Assembly: GCA_020161535.1 (NCBI GenBank) | Contig: JAIUNW010000001.1 | Coordinates: 1-64,000 of the forward strand | Source: Bacteroidota bacterium | GTDB taxonomy: Bacteria > Bacteroidota > Bacteroidia > Chitinophagales > Chitinophagaceae | Length of the DNA: 64,000 bases | Reading direction: 5' to 3' | Part shown: positions 1 to 9,932 of the stretch, in pieces | Numbering within the stretch: the first letter of the stretch is position 1 | How the letters are laid out: each line of letters begins with the position of its first letter | Position numbers and translations under genes: made by a program | The notes under the pieces: generated by a model | Databases searched by the model: none | Told to the model about the DNA's origin: nothing | What the model saw: only the letters and a program-made list of their open reading frames with translations

Positions 1-53
1 GCCACTTTGGCTTTAAAAGCGGAAGAGAATTTTCTGCGTGTTTGCTTTTTCAT
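1..53 (-). mobile_element. IS3-family transposase OrfA, N-terminal fragment cut by the window edge
   Basis: Read leftward from the ATG at 53-51, the frame gives MKKQTRRKFSSAFKAKVA and then leaves the window. This basic start, with the FSxxFKAKVA signature of the helix-turn-helix region, is typical of OrfA of IS3-family elements (IS3/IS150 groups). In that family OrfA binds the inverted repeats and is fused to the OrfB integrase by frameshifting. Only 18 residues are visible, so whether the element is intact cannot be told. The outer end of the insertion sequence probably lies near position 100, where a truncated host frame begins. The family call is good; the subgroup is a guess. Confidence 0.75.
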
Positions 54-57
54 TTGT

Positions 58-89
58 GCTAGTTAAATTACGAAAGATTATTAACTAGC
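58..89. repeat. 9-bp inverted repeat in the insertion-sequence leader
   Basis: GCTAGTTAA at 58-66 is repeated in inverted orientation as TTAACTAGC at 81-89, with 14 bases between. It lies between the transposase start and the presumed outer end of the element. It could be a transposase or regulator site, or a hairpin that limits read-in transcription. The repeat is seen directly; the role is inferred. Confidence 0.45.
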
Positions 90-100
90 CCCGTGGCCCA

Positions 101-256
101 GATTTTGGGGAGTATTATACTGCTGAATTTATCAGAAATGGTAAAAGGGTTTCTTATGTTTCATCCTGTGATGTGTATGTGTTCGACAAAGACAATAAAA
201 TAGTAAATATTACTTCTTATTGCATAACACAAAGACCCAAAAAAGTCACTAACTAA
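101..256 (+). pseudogene. C-terminal remnant of a SnoaL/NTF2-like protein, 5' end lost at the IS3 junction
   Basis: From 101 the frame reads about 51 codons to TAA at 254-256. It contains EYYTAEFIRNGKRVSY, then DVYVFDKDNKIVNITSY. The pattern (ligand-cavity strands, a variable aromatic, then a D/G-K-I-x-x-I strand) resembles the last strands of SnoaL-like (NTF2-fold) proteins. No start codon exists in frame. A stop (86-88) lies just upstream inside the insertion-sequence leader, so the reading frame was most likely cut by insertion of the IS3 element. The fragment is certain; the family match is by pattern only. Confidence 0.4.
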
Positions 257-602
257 CCGGGCATGGCAGCAAGAGAGTGCCAATCGGATTGATGGAGTAT
301 ATGTTTTAGCTATCGACCGTTCCTCTATAGCAATTGCACAAGCGTAAAAAAATCTAAAAATATAATTGAGGAGGGTAAACTATAATCCAAATAATCTTTA
401 ATAGATGAATTCTAATTTACCTGAAAATGAAAACCATTTGACATAGCTTTTGACATTAGATGGGCAGCATTTTGAAATTGAAAAAGAAAGTTTGACCGGG
501 GTAATCTTTTAAAAAAAGTAGAACTGAATAGATAAAAGTTTTTACCATTAAACAGTAAATCACCGCTAGCTATTATAAAAATACAAAATACCTGGTTGAT
601 TG
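257..602. other. AT-rich degenerate stretch with short decayed frames
   Basis: No intact gene is visible. A plus-strand frame from about 258 to the TAA at 345-347 gives roughly 29 codons and ends IDRSSIAIAQA. A second broken plus frame around 405-515 is interrupted by a stop. A 69-codon minus-strand frame (412-621) is Phe/Ser/Asn-rich with no recognisable domain and is most likely chance. The composition, far more AT-rich than DNA beyond 4.2 kb, and the mixture of broken frames suggest decaying accessory DNA. Confidence 0.5.
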
Positions 603-734
603 ATGAAAATTCTATCTTCAATAACAGAATATTTTCGTGAAGTTAATTTGCCAGATCCAAAAGAAGCCCATTTTTATGTAGGCGGGTATGAAGATAATCT
701 TGAGAGGATTAAAAATGTTGTTTTTGCCAATTAA
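603..734 (+). CDS. Small open frame of 43 residues, possible remnant of an AraC-type regulator N-terminus
   Basis: ATG at 603 to TAA at 732-734. The product begins MKILSSITEYFREVNLPDP and contains FYVGGYEDNLERIKN. Many Bacteroidota AraC-family regulators start with a similar ISEY-x-P-x-P segment followed by a FEDN-like motif, so this may be the N-terminal stub of such a gene. No helix-turn-helix follows downstream in any frame. It could equally be a chance frame. Confidence 0.25.
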   Translation: MKILSSITEYFREVNLPDPKEAHFYVGGYEDNLERIKNVVFAN

Positions 735-837
735 ACATTAAAAACGAGTACGCCTACAACTTTGATTTATATCCATTTTTCTTCGGTTTACGTTGCCTTT
801 GATATTGATAAATCTTCACTTTTGAAAAAAAAATATT

Positions 838-1680
838 TTGAAAGAGTTTGTATTACATATAAAAGAATCTCTTGATAGTCAGTTACAGTTTATCCGATTA
901 GAAACGGGTAACAATATCAAAACAGCAGAAATGTCGATAGAAATTCTCCTGTCAATTATAGAAAGGATTAAGAAGTTTATTATAAAGTATAAATTCAAAA
1001 CCGAAACCGAAGAAATTTCGTTTTTTAAAAATCTAAAACCGCAATTTGTTTCACAATTAATTTACCAAAATGCGGTTCTCAATATTGAAACAAAAAAGCC
1101 TTATGGGGGTGAAAGCGTATTGAGAATCTATTTTCAAAATGAACTGGATAAATTGAAACGGTTCTTTGATAACAATCTTGAGTTTTATAAGTATTACCGT
1201 ACTAGCAGTACTTACCTTGATTATAAATATTTTATGCGTGGCAAACACGATATTAAGTTGGGATTAGATACATTTTATTTTGAGACAGACCACAGATTTT
1301 GCACTTCACACGACTATAAAGTAGCCAAAATTATAGCTAATGATTTAATACAGGTTTATATTGAGGACTTACTTGCGAGTTTAGATACAAAAGAAGCCAG
1401 TATAACATCAGTTACACCTTCATTAAAACTTCATTGGTCAGAAAATAAGACTTCACTAATTGAACTTATTTATGCTCTCTACTCTCAAAATGTTTTTGAT
1501 AACGGCAAAGCAGACATAAAAACAATTGCTGCATATTTTGAAAATGTCTTTAATATTGAGTTGGGTGATTATTATAGAACATACTTGGAATTAAGAACCC
1601 GTAAAACATCAAGAACAAAGTTTATTGATATTTTAAAAGTTAGCTTAGAGAAAAGAATGGATGAGGTGGAGGACAAATAA
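838..1680 (+). CDS. rteC: RteC-like regulator of a mobile element
   Basis: A 280-residue protein with the hallmark of the RteC family: LEFYKYYRTSSTYLDYKYF at about 114-132, followed by a C-terminal half (about 199-275) in which KLHWSENKTSLIEL opens the predicted winged-helix DNA-binding region. In the Bacteroides element CTnDOT, RteC is a DNA-binding activator of the excision operon, itself induced through the two-component pair RteA/RteB. Neither RteA nor RteB is visible here. The only start that keeps the full length is TTG at 838; an ATG at 931 would remove 31 residues. A strong hairpin follows at 1706. The AT-rich composition marks it as part of the acquired segment. The family call is firm; activity on a local excision module is inferred. 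Confidence 0.85.
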   Translation: MKEFVLHIKESLDSQLQFIRLETGNNIKTAEMSIEILLSIIERIKKFIIKYKFKTETEEISFFKNLKPQFVSQLIYQNAVLNIETKKPYGGESVLRIYFQNELDKLKRFFDNNLEFYKYYRTSSTYLDYKYFMRGKHDIKLGLDTFYFETDHRFCTSHDYKVAKIIANDLIQVYIEDLLASLDTKEASITSVTPSLKLHWSENKTSLIELIYALYSQNVFDNGKADIKTIAAYFENVFNIELGDYYRTYLELRTRKTSRTKFIDILKVSLEKRMDEVEDK

Positions 1681-1705
1681 ACTTTACCCAACTTGGGTTC
1701 GGCTT

Positions 1706-1750
1706 GGGTGCAAATATGTCTGACTATACTCATATTTGCACCCATTTTAA
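1706..1750 (+). terminator. Rho-independent terminator after rteC
   Basis: GGGTGCAAATATG (1706-1718) pairs perfectly with CATATTTGCACCC (1731-1743) across a 12-base loop, followed by the T-rich ATTTTAA. It starts 26 bases after the rteC stop and separates it from the next gene. Confidence 0.8.
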
Positions 1751-1777
1751 TTTCAATATTCTAAATTTTATCTTTAG

Positions 1778-1993
1778 ATGAACCACCAGAACCCTGTAGA
1801 GTTAAGACCCTACACAATTGCAGAGCTTGCCGACATGTACGGCGTATCCAAGAAAACCCTACGAAAATGGATGGAACCCTTTCAAGAACAAATTGGAGAA
1901 AGAATCGGATTCTTTTACTCAATAGTTCAGGTAAAAATCATTTTTGAAAAATTGGGAATGCCTGGCAGTTTCTTTAGTGAACAGGCAGCGTAA
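1778..1993 (+). CDS. Small helix-turn-helix (MerR/excisionase-like) protein
   Basis: 71 residues. The segment IAELADMYGVSKKTLRKWM (about 14-32) is a clear helix-turn-helix with an excisionase-type fold, followed by an ERIG...QVKIIFEKLG wing and tail. Proteins of this size and pattern occur next to recombinases and plasmid or transposon genes in Bacteroidota and may act as recombination directionality factors or local repressors. It stands alone between two terminators. A TATCTTTA box (1769-1776), one base from the -7 consensus, lies directly in front of the ATG, so the message may be nearly leaderless if that box is used. DNA binding is well supported; the role as directionality factor is inferred from context. 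Confidence 0.65.
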   Translation: MNHQNPVELRPYTIAELADMYGVSKKTLRKWMEPFQEQIGERIGFFYSIVQVKIIFEKLGMPGSFFSEQAA

Positions 1994-2001
1994 TGTAAAA
2001 G

Positions 2002-2025
2002 CCCGGTTTTATGCCGGGTTTTTAT
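2002..2025 (+). terminator. Terminator after the helix-turn-helix gene
   Basis: CCCGG (2002-2006) and CCGGG (2014-2018) form a short GC stem with a 7-base loop, followed by TTTTTATTT. It begins nine bases after the stop codon at 1991-1993. Confidence 0.75.
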
Positions 2026-2242
2026 TTAGATAGCGATAATGCTTCAATCCGTCTGCAACCAATTGCATCAAGTCAGTCTTAGTTGATACCTGTTTTCAAT
2101 CACTGCTGAATGAGTAATTGTTAGAACAGTGCAAAATAATCGAGCCAGTTTGAGTAATGTTGATAATGCTCAAAACCATTTAGCTTCAATTGGGAAACTG
2201 CTTATTTGGACTTTCTAACCTTTGTTTTTAAATCCTTATTCA

Positions 2243-2529
2243 ATGAAAAAAGCAAAGCTGTGGACATCCAAAAACATTGCAAACGAGATAGAGAACTACC
2301 TAATTAAAAGGACTGATTTAAAAAGCCGACCGCCATTAACTATAGAGTTGCTAAAAACCTTCCCAGGCTGTGAAAATTATACTGAGGAAGAAGCAGAGTT
2401 TAAGCTGAAAAGTTTTGCTGCAATCATTCCGATTTTAAGAGATTTTACCCCTCCAATTAAAATTATTTCAATTGACAATCAACAAGTTGTAAATTGTGCT
2501 AAGGATTTAAATGAATTAAAAAATGCAGC

Positions 2530-2533
<4 letters not shown>
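2243..2533 (+). CDS. Hypothetical protein coupled to the serine recombinase
   Basis: 96 residues from the ATG at 2243. A TTG at 2222 would add seven residues, but the ATG is the more natural start. The product begins MKKAKLWTSKNIANEIENYL and has a hydrophilic, mainly helical look with no signal peptide or membrane segment. I recognise no family. Its stop overlaps the recombinase start as ATGA (2530-2533), so the two are translationally coupled. A small partner directly ahead of a large serine recombinase could be an accessory or directionality protein; that is a guess from position alone. Confidence 0.6.
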
Positions 2534-4215
<1,682 letters not shown>

Positions 4216-4248
4216 GCAAAAGGATTTTGGCGCTGCGCCAAGCAGAAA

Positions 4249-5298
4249 TCAGGCGTCTTCAGCGCCAGCTTCATCAGGAAAAACGCCGGGCAAAAGGGTA
4301 ATGCCCAGGCCGGGACCTTGCGGCATGCTTACTTGGCCATAGTCGAACGTCAGGCCCGTTGCCAGGTCTTCGGCCAACAGCAGCGGACCATCCATATCAA
4401 GGTAGTCAACCAGCGGCGACAAATGGGCCAGCGCCGCCGAACCGATCGTTGATTCATTCATGCATCCCAACATAATCTGCAAGCCCTTTTGTCGGGCTTC
4501 GCTGATCATGCGCAATGCGGGCGTTATCCCGGTGCACTTGGTTAGCTTGATGTTGATGCCATGGAATCGACCTGCACATCGGGCCACATCATTTTCAAAC
4601 ACACAACTTTCATCCGCCATCAGGGGCAGCGGCGATCGCTCATAGAGCCAGGCCATGCCGTCCCAATCGTCTTTGGCCAGCGGCTGCTCAACAAATTCAA
4701 CTCCCAAATCAGCAAAGACTTTGATTTTTTCCAGGGCTTCTTCTTTGGTCCAGGCTGCATTGGCATCTACGCGCAAGGGCTTGTCGGTAGCGCTGCGCAG
4801 CGTGCGCAAAATGTCGATATCGCGGTCGGTACCCAGTTTGATTTTATACACCGGCCAGGGCATCTCCGCCATCTTGGCCAGCATCTTTTCGTTGCTGTCG
4901 ATGCCGATGGTATAATCGGTTATGGGCATCTTGGCGGGATCGGCATTGAAGAGTTGGTACAGTGGTGTGCGGCGCAATCGTCCATACATATCCCAGGAGG
5001 CGATATCCAACGCGCAAACCAGGAAGCCATTGTTGGGAAACAAGTGGTGCAGGTAGTGCCAATACCGCGCGGGCTCGGTGTAGGCAAATTTTTCTGCCAT
5101 TTGTTTACGGGCTTCGAGGTCGGCCTGCATTTTCTCCACCGGAATATTATAGTAACTGATGGCCGGCGCTTCGCCATAACCAATTTTGCCCATGAAGTCC
5201 AGTTCAACCAAAAAACTAGGCTGGTGCGTTTTGGTGCCTTTTGAAATAGTGAATGCATGCTTAAAGGGCAGGTTCGCCAACTGCGATCTCAGTTTCAT
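4249..5298 (-). CDS. Dipeptide epimerase (L-Ala-D/L-Glu type), enolase superfamily
   Basis: 349 residues with the enolase-superfamily capping domain (1-120) and barrel. Visible catalytic elements are KIK (Lys152, Lys154), metal ligands Asp178 (VDAN), Glu204 (VEQP) and Asp229 (ADES), and Lys251 in NIKLTK; GCMNES lies at 278-283. This set is typical of L-Ala-D/L-Glu epimerases, which interconvert stereoisomers of murein dipeptides so that peptidoglycan fragments can be used as amino acids. Other dipeptides are possible substrates in this family. The start overlaps the malQ stop (ATGA at 5298-5295), so the two are probably cotranscribed. The Ala- and Asp-rich tail after about residue 335 is ordinary. 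Confidence 0.85.
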   Translation of the reverse strand: MKLRSQLANLPFKHAFTISKGTKTHQPSFLVELDFMGKIGYGEAPAISYYNIPVEKMQADLEARKQMAEKFAYTEPARYWHYLHHLFPNNGFLVCALDIASWDMYGRLRRTPLYQLFNADPAKMPITDYTIGIDSNEKMLAKMAEMPWPVYKIKLGTDRDIDILRTLRSATDKPLRVDANAAWTKEEALEKIKVFADLGVEFVEQPLAKDDWDGMAWLYERSPLPLMADESCVFENDVARCAGRFHGINIKLTKCTGITPALRMISEARQKGLQIMLGCMNESTIGSAALAHLSPLVDYLDMDGPLLLAEDLATGLTFDYGQVSMPQGPGLGITLLPGVFPDEAGAEDA

Positions 5299-7967
5299 CT
5301 CTCGGCGGTTTTAATCATTTCTTTCAACGCGGCATTGAAATGTTTTTCCTTGCCCAGGGCTTCGAGAGTAATGGGCATGCGGTAGCGCCAATAATGCTGT
5401 GCAATGGCGGGGATATTGATGCGCTCATCATCCGGGTTCGGCAAACGCAATCCCTCGTCACAAGCCAGCAAATCCTGCAATTGGAAAATCGACCACATGG
5501 CAGGCGAATGTAAATGTTGGATCACGATGGCCTTGCTGATCCAGGGTTCACACTGCGTTGGTGCCTCGCCCCATTGACCCAGTTCTTCGTTGAAAAAGCG
5601 CTGGGTAAGCACGCGGTCTTCTTCCCACCAGCCGCGCACGGTGCTCATGTCGTGGGTGGAGGGTGTTACAACGCTCAGGTAGGGTGCATCGTTGGGATGG
5701 AAAAACGCGCGACCCGGGTCTTTCGGCATCCGCTGTAATTCAAGGCTGAGTATGCCCAATTGGGTCATCACCGTGGGTACGCAACCAGGTACCAGCCCCA
5801 GGTCCTCCCCACAAATCAGCATATTGGTCGATGCTTTTAAGGCAGGTAATATTTCCAGGGCATCGCGCTGCCAAAGCGCATCTTGCCGGCGGAAATAATA
5901 ATCGATATACAACTCTTTCAATGCCTGCTGGGTATGCCATTCCAATTGCTGGAACGACGATGTTTGTTCGATGGCAAAGCGAAAATGAAATGCCTGGCCA
6001 TTGGAGCCAGGTTCTTCAAAGAGAATGACGTTGGAAAGTAAATCGAAAAGAGATTGTTTGAGCCAGTGCCGATCGTCGTCGGGTTTCAATGCGGCGAACC
6101 AGGTGGCTACCTTGGCCTGGGTATCGAAGTCCGCCTTAAAGAAATATTCGCCAAAGCCGGTGGGCTCGAGAAATAGTTCTTCTACATACTGGCGGCTTTC
6201 CCCAAAAAGTTCATCGAGCATTTTTTCGGTGATATAGGGCCGGGTATAACGATGGTATTCAAACCAGGTATTGCGTTCGGTGAACTCCGAACGGCGCACC
6301 GGAATGGCAGGCACAAATTTGCCCATGATGCCTTCCACCGAATAAATGGGGATCGACCAAATCCGGAAAAAGCCAAGTATATGGTCAATGCGAAAGGCAT
6401 CGAAGTAACTGCTCATCTGCGCGAAGCGTTGTTTCCACCAGGCAAAGCCATCCAGTTTCATTTGCTCCCAGTTGTACGTGGGAAAGCCCCAGTTCTGGCC
6501 CTTGGTGGCAAAGGCATCGGGTGGCGCGCCGGCTTGTTGATCGAGGTGATAGAGCGAAGGGTTCACCCAGGCGTCGCAACTGTAACGGGCGATGCCAATG
6601 GGAATATCACCTTTGAGGATCACCCCCTGTTTGTGCGCGTATTTGGCGGCGGCGAGTAACTGCAGGTGCAGTTGGTACTGCATATAATAATAGAAGCGAA
6701 TCTGGTCGTAGTGCTTCAGTCGAGGCGACACATAGCGTTCAATGGCCGCCGCATCATATTGACGGTGTTGTTTCCATTGGTCGAAATGAGTGGTGCCGAA
6801 ACGATCGCGCAACTGGCAAAAGGCAGCATAAGGCAACAACCAGTGTTTGTTGGTGCTGTAAAAATCCTGAAAGGCGGCTTCTTCCAGCCACTCCCCGGCC
6901 GATGCTTCGTATAACAGGTGCAGGGCTTCCAGTTTATCGGTCATCACGGCTTCATAATCCACACCCTGCAGCGCATTCAGGGCCTCGCGCTTTTTCTTAA
7001 ATGGTTTCAAGAGCGCAGCGTGCTTTTTGCCCGCCACCGTTTCCAGGTTCAGGTACAGCGGATGCAAGGCAAAAGCCGAATTCGCATTGTAGGGATAGGA
7101 ATCGGTCCAGGTGCCGGTATTGGTGGTATCATTTACCGGCAGGAGTTGAATCAGCTTCATGCCCACTTCGGCTGCCCAATCAACCAACAAGGGAATATCG
7201 GTAAACTCACCCACGCCATGGCTCTTCTTGCTGCGCAGGCTGAACACCGGAATGGCTACGCCCGCCCCCCGCCAGGTATTGTTCAGGAAATGGGCAAAGC
7301 CATCGTGCACAATCGTCGTGGTATTGTCGGCATCGCCAAAGAGTTGCCGGTTTTCCCCTGCTTCAAAGTATTTGAATTTCTTACTGTTATGGTTATAAAC
7401 GCCATATTTATAGCTGATGGGGAGCGACTCTTTTGGGATGCTCAATGCCACCGTCCACCAATTGCCCTCGGGCTGCATTAATACGGCATGGTCGGTGTTC
7501 CAGTCGCCCAATTCCGGCCCCGACCCGCAAATGCAGAGTTGCTCCTGTTTGCCCAGGAGCGGCGCTTTTACGTTGAAAACCTGGGTAGCTTTTTTGTTTG
7601 CTTTCGCCTTTTTCGGCTTGTGTTCGGGCAGCAGGATCTCCTGAAACGGGGCGGTATAGAAGGCATTTTCGAACTCTCCCGGGTAATTCCAGGTATCCAC
7701 CAGGTGCAGATCGCGGTCGGGCAAGGTCGACAAAAAGAGCTGCCGGTCATCGCCCCATTCTTTTACCCGGCTGCCATCGGTATCCTGAAAAAGGTATTGG
7801 TATTGGAAACTTGCATCCCGGTCCAGCTCCACACTGGCGGTCCAATAATCATTGTTGAGGTAGGTCATTTCCAGCGGCGCAGCGGTCGATAGCAAGGATT
7901 CAAGCCCAGTCACAAATAGTTGCTGACCGAATTTGGTATGAAAACGGAGGTAAAATTGGATCTTCAT
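5295..7967 (-). CDS. malQ: 4-alpha-glucanotransferase (amylomaltase, GH77) with two N-terminal starch-binding modules
   Basis: 890 residues from the ATG at 7967. Two CBM20-like modules come first (about 1-105 and 125-220, the second with ICGSGPELGDWN), then the GH77 catalytic region. Catalytic landmarks are KGDIPIGIARYSCDAW, FRIDHILGFFR (nucleophile Asp), ICGEDLG (acid/base Glu) and TPSTHDMSTVRGW (transition-state Asp). The enzyme transfers maltosyl or longer glucan units between maltodextrins, releasing glucose. The tandem CBM20 arrangement and large size are those of the DPE2-type disproportionating enzymes of plants and many Bacteroidota, rather than the shorter E. coli MalQ. It fits the glycogen/maltodextrin genes at 24-39 kb. 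It is coupled to the downstream epimerase by ATGA. Confidence 0.92.
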   Translation of the reverse strand: MKIQFYLRFHTKFGQQLFVTGLESLLSTAAPLEMTYLNNDYWTASVELDRDASFQYQYLFQDTDGSRVKEWGDDRQLFLSTLPDRDLHLVDTWNYPGEFENAFYTAPFQEILLPEHKPKKAKANKKATQVFNVKAPLLGKQEQLCICGSGPELGDWNTDHAVLMQPEGNWWTVALSIPKESLPISYKYGVYNHNSKKFKYFEAGENRQLFGDADNTTTIVHDGFAHFLNNTWRGAGVAIPVFSLRSKKSHGVGEFTDIPLLVDWAAEVGMKLIQLLPVNDTTNTGTWTDSYPYNANSAFALHPLYLNLETVAGKKHAALLKPFKKKREALNALQGVDYEAVMTDKLEALHLLYEASAGEWLEEAAFQDFYSTNKHWLLPYAAFCQLRDRFGTTHFDQWKQHRQYDAAAIERYVSPRLKHYDQIRFYYYMQYQLHLQLLAAAKYAHKQGVILKGDIPIGIARYSCDAWVNPSLYHLDQQAGAPPDAFATKGQNWGFPTYNWEQMKLDGFAWWKQRFAQMSSYFDAFRIDHILGFFRIWSIPIYSVEGIMGKFVPAIPVRRSEFTERNTWFEYHRYTRPYITEKMLDELFGESRQYVEELFLEPTGFGEYFFKADFDTQAKVATWFAALKPDDDRHWLKQSLFDLLSNVILFEEPGSNGQAFHFRFAIEQTSSFQQLEWHTQQALKELYIDYYFRRQDALWQRDALEILPALKASTNMLICGEDLGLVPGCVPTVMTQLGILSLELQRMPKDPGRAFFHPNDAPYLSVVTPSTHDMSTVRGWWEEDRVLTQRFFNEELGQWGEAPTQCEPWISKAIVIQHLHSPAMWSIFQLQDLLACDEGLRLPNPDDERINIPAIAQHYWRYRMPITLEALGKEKHFNAALKEMIKTAER

Positions 7968-8032
7968 CAAACTTTGGTTTATTGAATGGCTGGCAGTGAA
8001 AAATCTCTATTAAATATAAATGATTTGTGTCT

Positions 8033-8791
8033 ATGTTACACATTAGTAAGCGCTTTTTGTGGATGATTTCCCTCTTGACAGCGGTATTCTTTGCCAGGGC
8101 GCAAGGTACGCAACCGCGGCTGTACGAACTACGGATTTATTACTGTGCACCGGGAAAATTGTCATTGCTGGTGGACCGGTTTGCCCGGCACACCACCAAA
8201 TTGTTCGAAAAACATGGCATGGAAAACGTCGGCTATTGGCTGCCGGTAAACAACAAAGACAGCGCCCTGTATTATATACTCGCCTATCCGTCGCGCAGGT
8301 TTCGCGATTCGTCCTGGTCGGCTTTTGGCGCAGATCCCGAATGGATAACCGTGCGCAATCGGTATGAAGCTGCTGGCAAAATAGTGGATAGTGCAAAATC
8401 GATCTTCCTGGAAACGACTGATTTCTCCCCTTCGCCCACCCCACTAACGGGCATGCATACCCGACTTTTTGAATGTCGCACCTACACTTCACCACCCGGT
8501 AAATTTGAGAACCTGCTGGCGCGCTTCCGACAGCATACCACCCAATTGTTTACCAAGGTGGGGATGGAAAATATTATCTATTTCCGCACAGTGCCCGCCG
8601 ATGGTTCGCAACCGCAGCTGTTGTACCTCTTGGGTCATGCAGACAGCGCCTCGGCCCGTGTAGCCTGGCAGCAATTCAATGCAGATCCGGTTTGGCAGGA
8701 AGTAAAAAAATTGTCGGAGCAACAGGGCCCGATTGTTTCATCGTTGTCGTCGGTGTACCTCAGCCCACTACCCTTTTCGAAAATCAGGTAG
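8033..8791 (+). CDS. Secreted NIPSNAP-family protein with two repeats
   Basis: 252 residues from the ATG at 8033; a GTG two codons earlier is less likely. An N-terminal signal segment ends near ARAQ. Two related domains follow, each opening with LYELRIYYCAPGK (about 30) or LFECRTYTSPPGK (about 148) and continuing into RF.RHTT.LF.K.GMEN and YLL.H.D-type strands. This is the duplicated ferredoxin-like fold of NIPSNAP proteins. Their biochemical role is poorly known. Export to the periplasm is inferred from the signal peptide. The 3' end overlaps the convergent glycerate kinase gene by eight bases. Confidence 0.8.
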   Translation: MLHISKRFLWMISLLTAVFFARAQGTQPRLYELRIYYCAPGKLSLLVDRFARHTTKLFEKHGMENVGYWLPVNNKDSALYYILAYPSRRFRDSSWSAFGADPEWITVRNRYEAAGKIVDSAKSIFLETTDFSPSPTPLTGMHTRLFECRTYTSPPGKFENLLARFRQHTTQLFTKVGMENIIYFRTVPADGSQPQLLYLLGHADSASARVAWQQFNADPVWQEVKKLSEQQGPIVSSLSSVYLSPLPFSKIR

Positions 8792-9932
8792 GGTTACCGC
8801 CGTTCCATGTATTGCCCAACATAAAACCCATCCGCTCCAAATCGGCTGCCGTATTGGCCATGGCCGTTTCCAGTGAAACCGGACCCGCACCAATCGCAAA
8901 CAAAGCATCGAACCAGGGGGCCAGGGCGGTATTAATAGTAGTTGGAATCTTGCCGGCCACCGCAATTACCGGCAGGTTTTTTTCTTTGGCGCGTTTGGCA
9001 ACACCAAAAGGCGCTTTGCCCTGCAGGGTTTGTTCGTCAATACTGCCTTCACCCGTTATCAACAAACAGGCATGCTCCATAGCCGCATCAAAATGGGTGA
9101 TGTCGAGAAAATAATCAATGCCATCCACCAATTGCGCATTGACCCAGGCCCATAAACCTGCCGCTGCACCACCGGCCGTGCCGGCGCCTTTTAATAAGCG
9201 CATATCCCTGCCCGTTAGTGCCGTGCTGATGGCCGCCCATTGGTCAAGCCATGCATCCAGTTGCGGCACCATGGCAGTGTCGGCGCCTTTCTGCGGACCA
9301 AAAACCGCGGCTGCCCCCTTTGGCCCAGTTAATGGATTGTCTACATCACAAAGTATAATGATCTCTAGTTGTTGACTAAGCTGTTTTACCGCACTGGCTT
9401 CCACCTGGTAAACACGTGGCATGGACGATAAACGCGCGGGCAATCTATTGCCATTTGCGTCGAGCAATACCAATCCCAGCGCCGACAACATACCCAGCGC
9501 GCCATCTACCGTGGCTGAGCCGCCCATGGCTAAAATAATTTTTTGCGCACCCGCCGCGATGGCTTGTTGCATTTGCAAGCCTGTTCCATACGAACTGGCC
9601 AACAGGGGATTTAACTCGGCGGTTGTCAGCAACCTGATTCCACTGGCATTGGCCATTTCAATAATGGCGGTCTTGTCTTTTTCGATCCAACCAAAATCGG
9701 TATCCAAAGCCCGGCCCAAGGGATCAAGCACCCTGCTTTTTTGCGATGCAGCCTGCAAATACTGCATCAATAAAGACGCTGTGCCGTCACCGCCATCGGC
9801 AATTGGAAACAAGGTGGGTTTGATCTGTGCCGACCGGCTTTTTTCCCACCCACGTGCCAGGGCTTCAGCCGCTGCGGTGGCCGAAAGTGCATGCTTGAAT
9901 GCATTGGGGGCGATAACGACGGTCGGTTTCAT
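8784..9932 (-). CDS. Glycerate kinase (GarK/GlxK family)
   Basis: 382 residues. The start KPTVVIAPNAFKHALSATA, the central AMGGSATVDGALGML and the GEGSIDEQTLQGKAP segment (about 295-310) are signatures of the type I glycerate kinase family, which phosphorylates D-glycerate with ATP, normally to 2-phosphoglycerate. Its start overlaps the end of the hydroxyacid dehydrogenase gene (ATGA, 9932-9929). The pair therefore forms a hydroxypyruvate/glyoxylate-derived route into lower glycolysis: reduction to glycerate, then phosphorylation. Confidence 0.9.
   Translation of the reverse strand: MKPTVVIAPNAFKHALSATAAAEALARGWEKSRSAQIKPTLFPIADGGDGTASLLMQYLQAASQKSRVLDPLGRALDTDFGWIEKDKTAIIEMANASGIRLLTTAELNPLLASSYGTGLQMQQAIAAGAQKIILAMGGSATVDGALGMLSALGLVLLDANGNRLPARLSSMPRVYQVEASAVKQLSQQLEIIILCDVDNPLTGPKGAAAVFGPQKGADTAMVPQLDAWLDQWAAISTALTGRDMRLLKGAGTAGGAAAGLWAWVNAQLVDGIDYFLDITHFDAAMEHACLLITGEGSIDEQTLQGKAPFGVAKRAKEKNLPVIAVAGKIPTTINTALAPWFDALFAIGAGPVSLETAMANTAADLERMGFMLGNTWNGGNPT

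Noticed and set aside
2148-2176. Operator-like dyad upstream of the recombinase operon
   Set aside because: GTTTGAG and CTCAAAAC pair imperfectly over a 14-base gap in AT-rich DNA. This is too weak to call without a second copy.
4561-5244. 227-codon frame opposite the dipeptide epimerase
   Set aside because: It is fully inside a well-supported gene on the other strand, and its translation is low-complexity without a recognisable fold.
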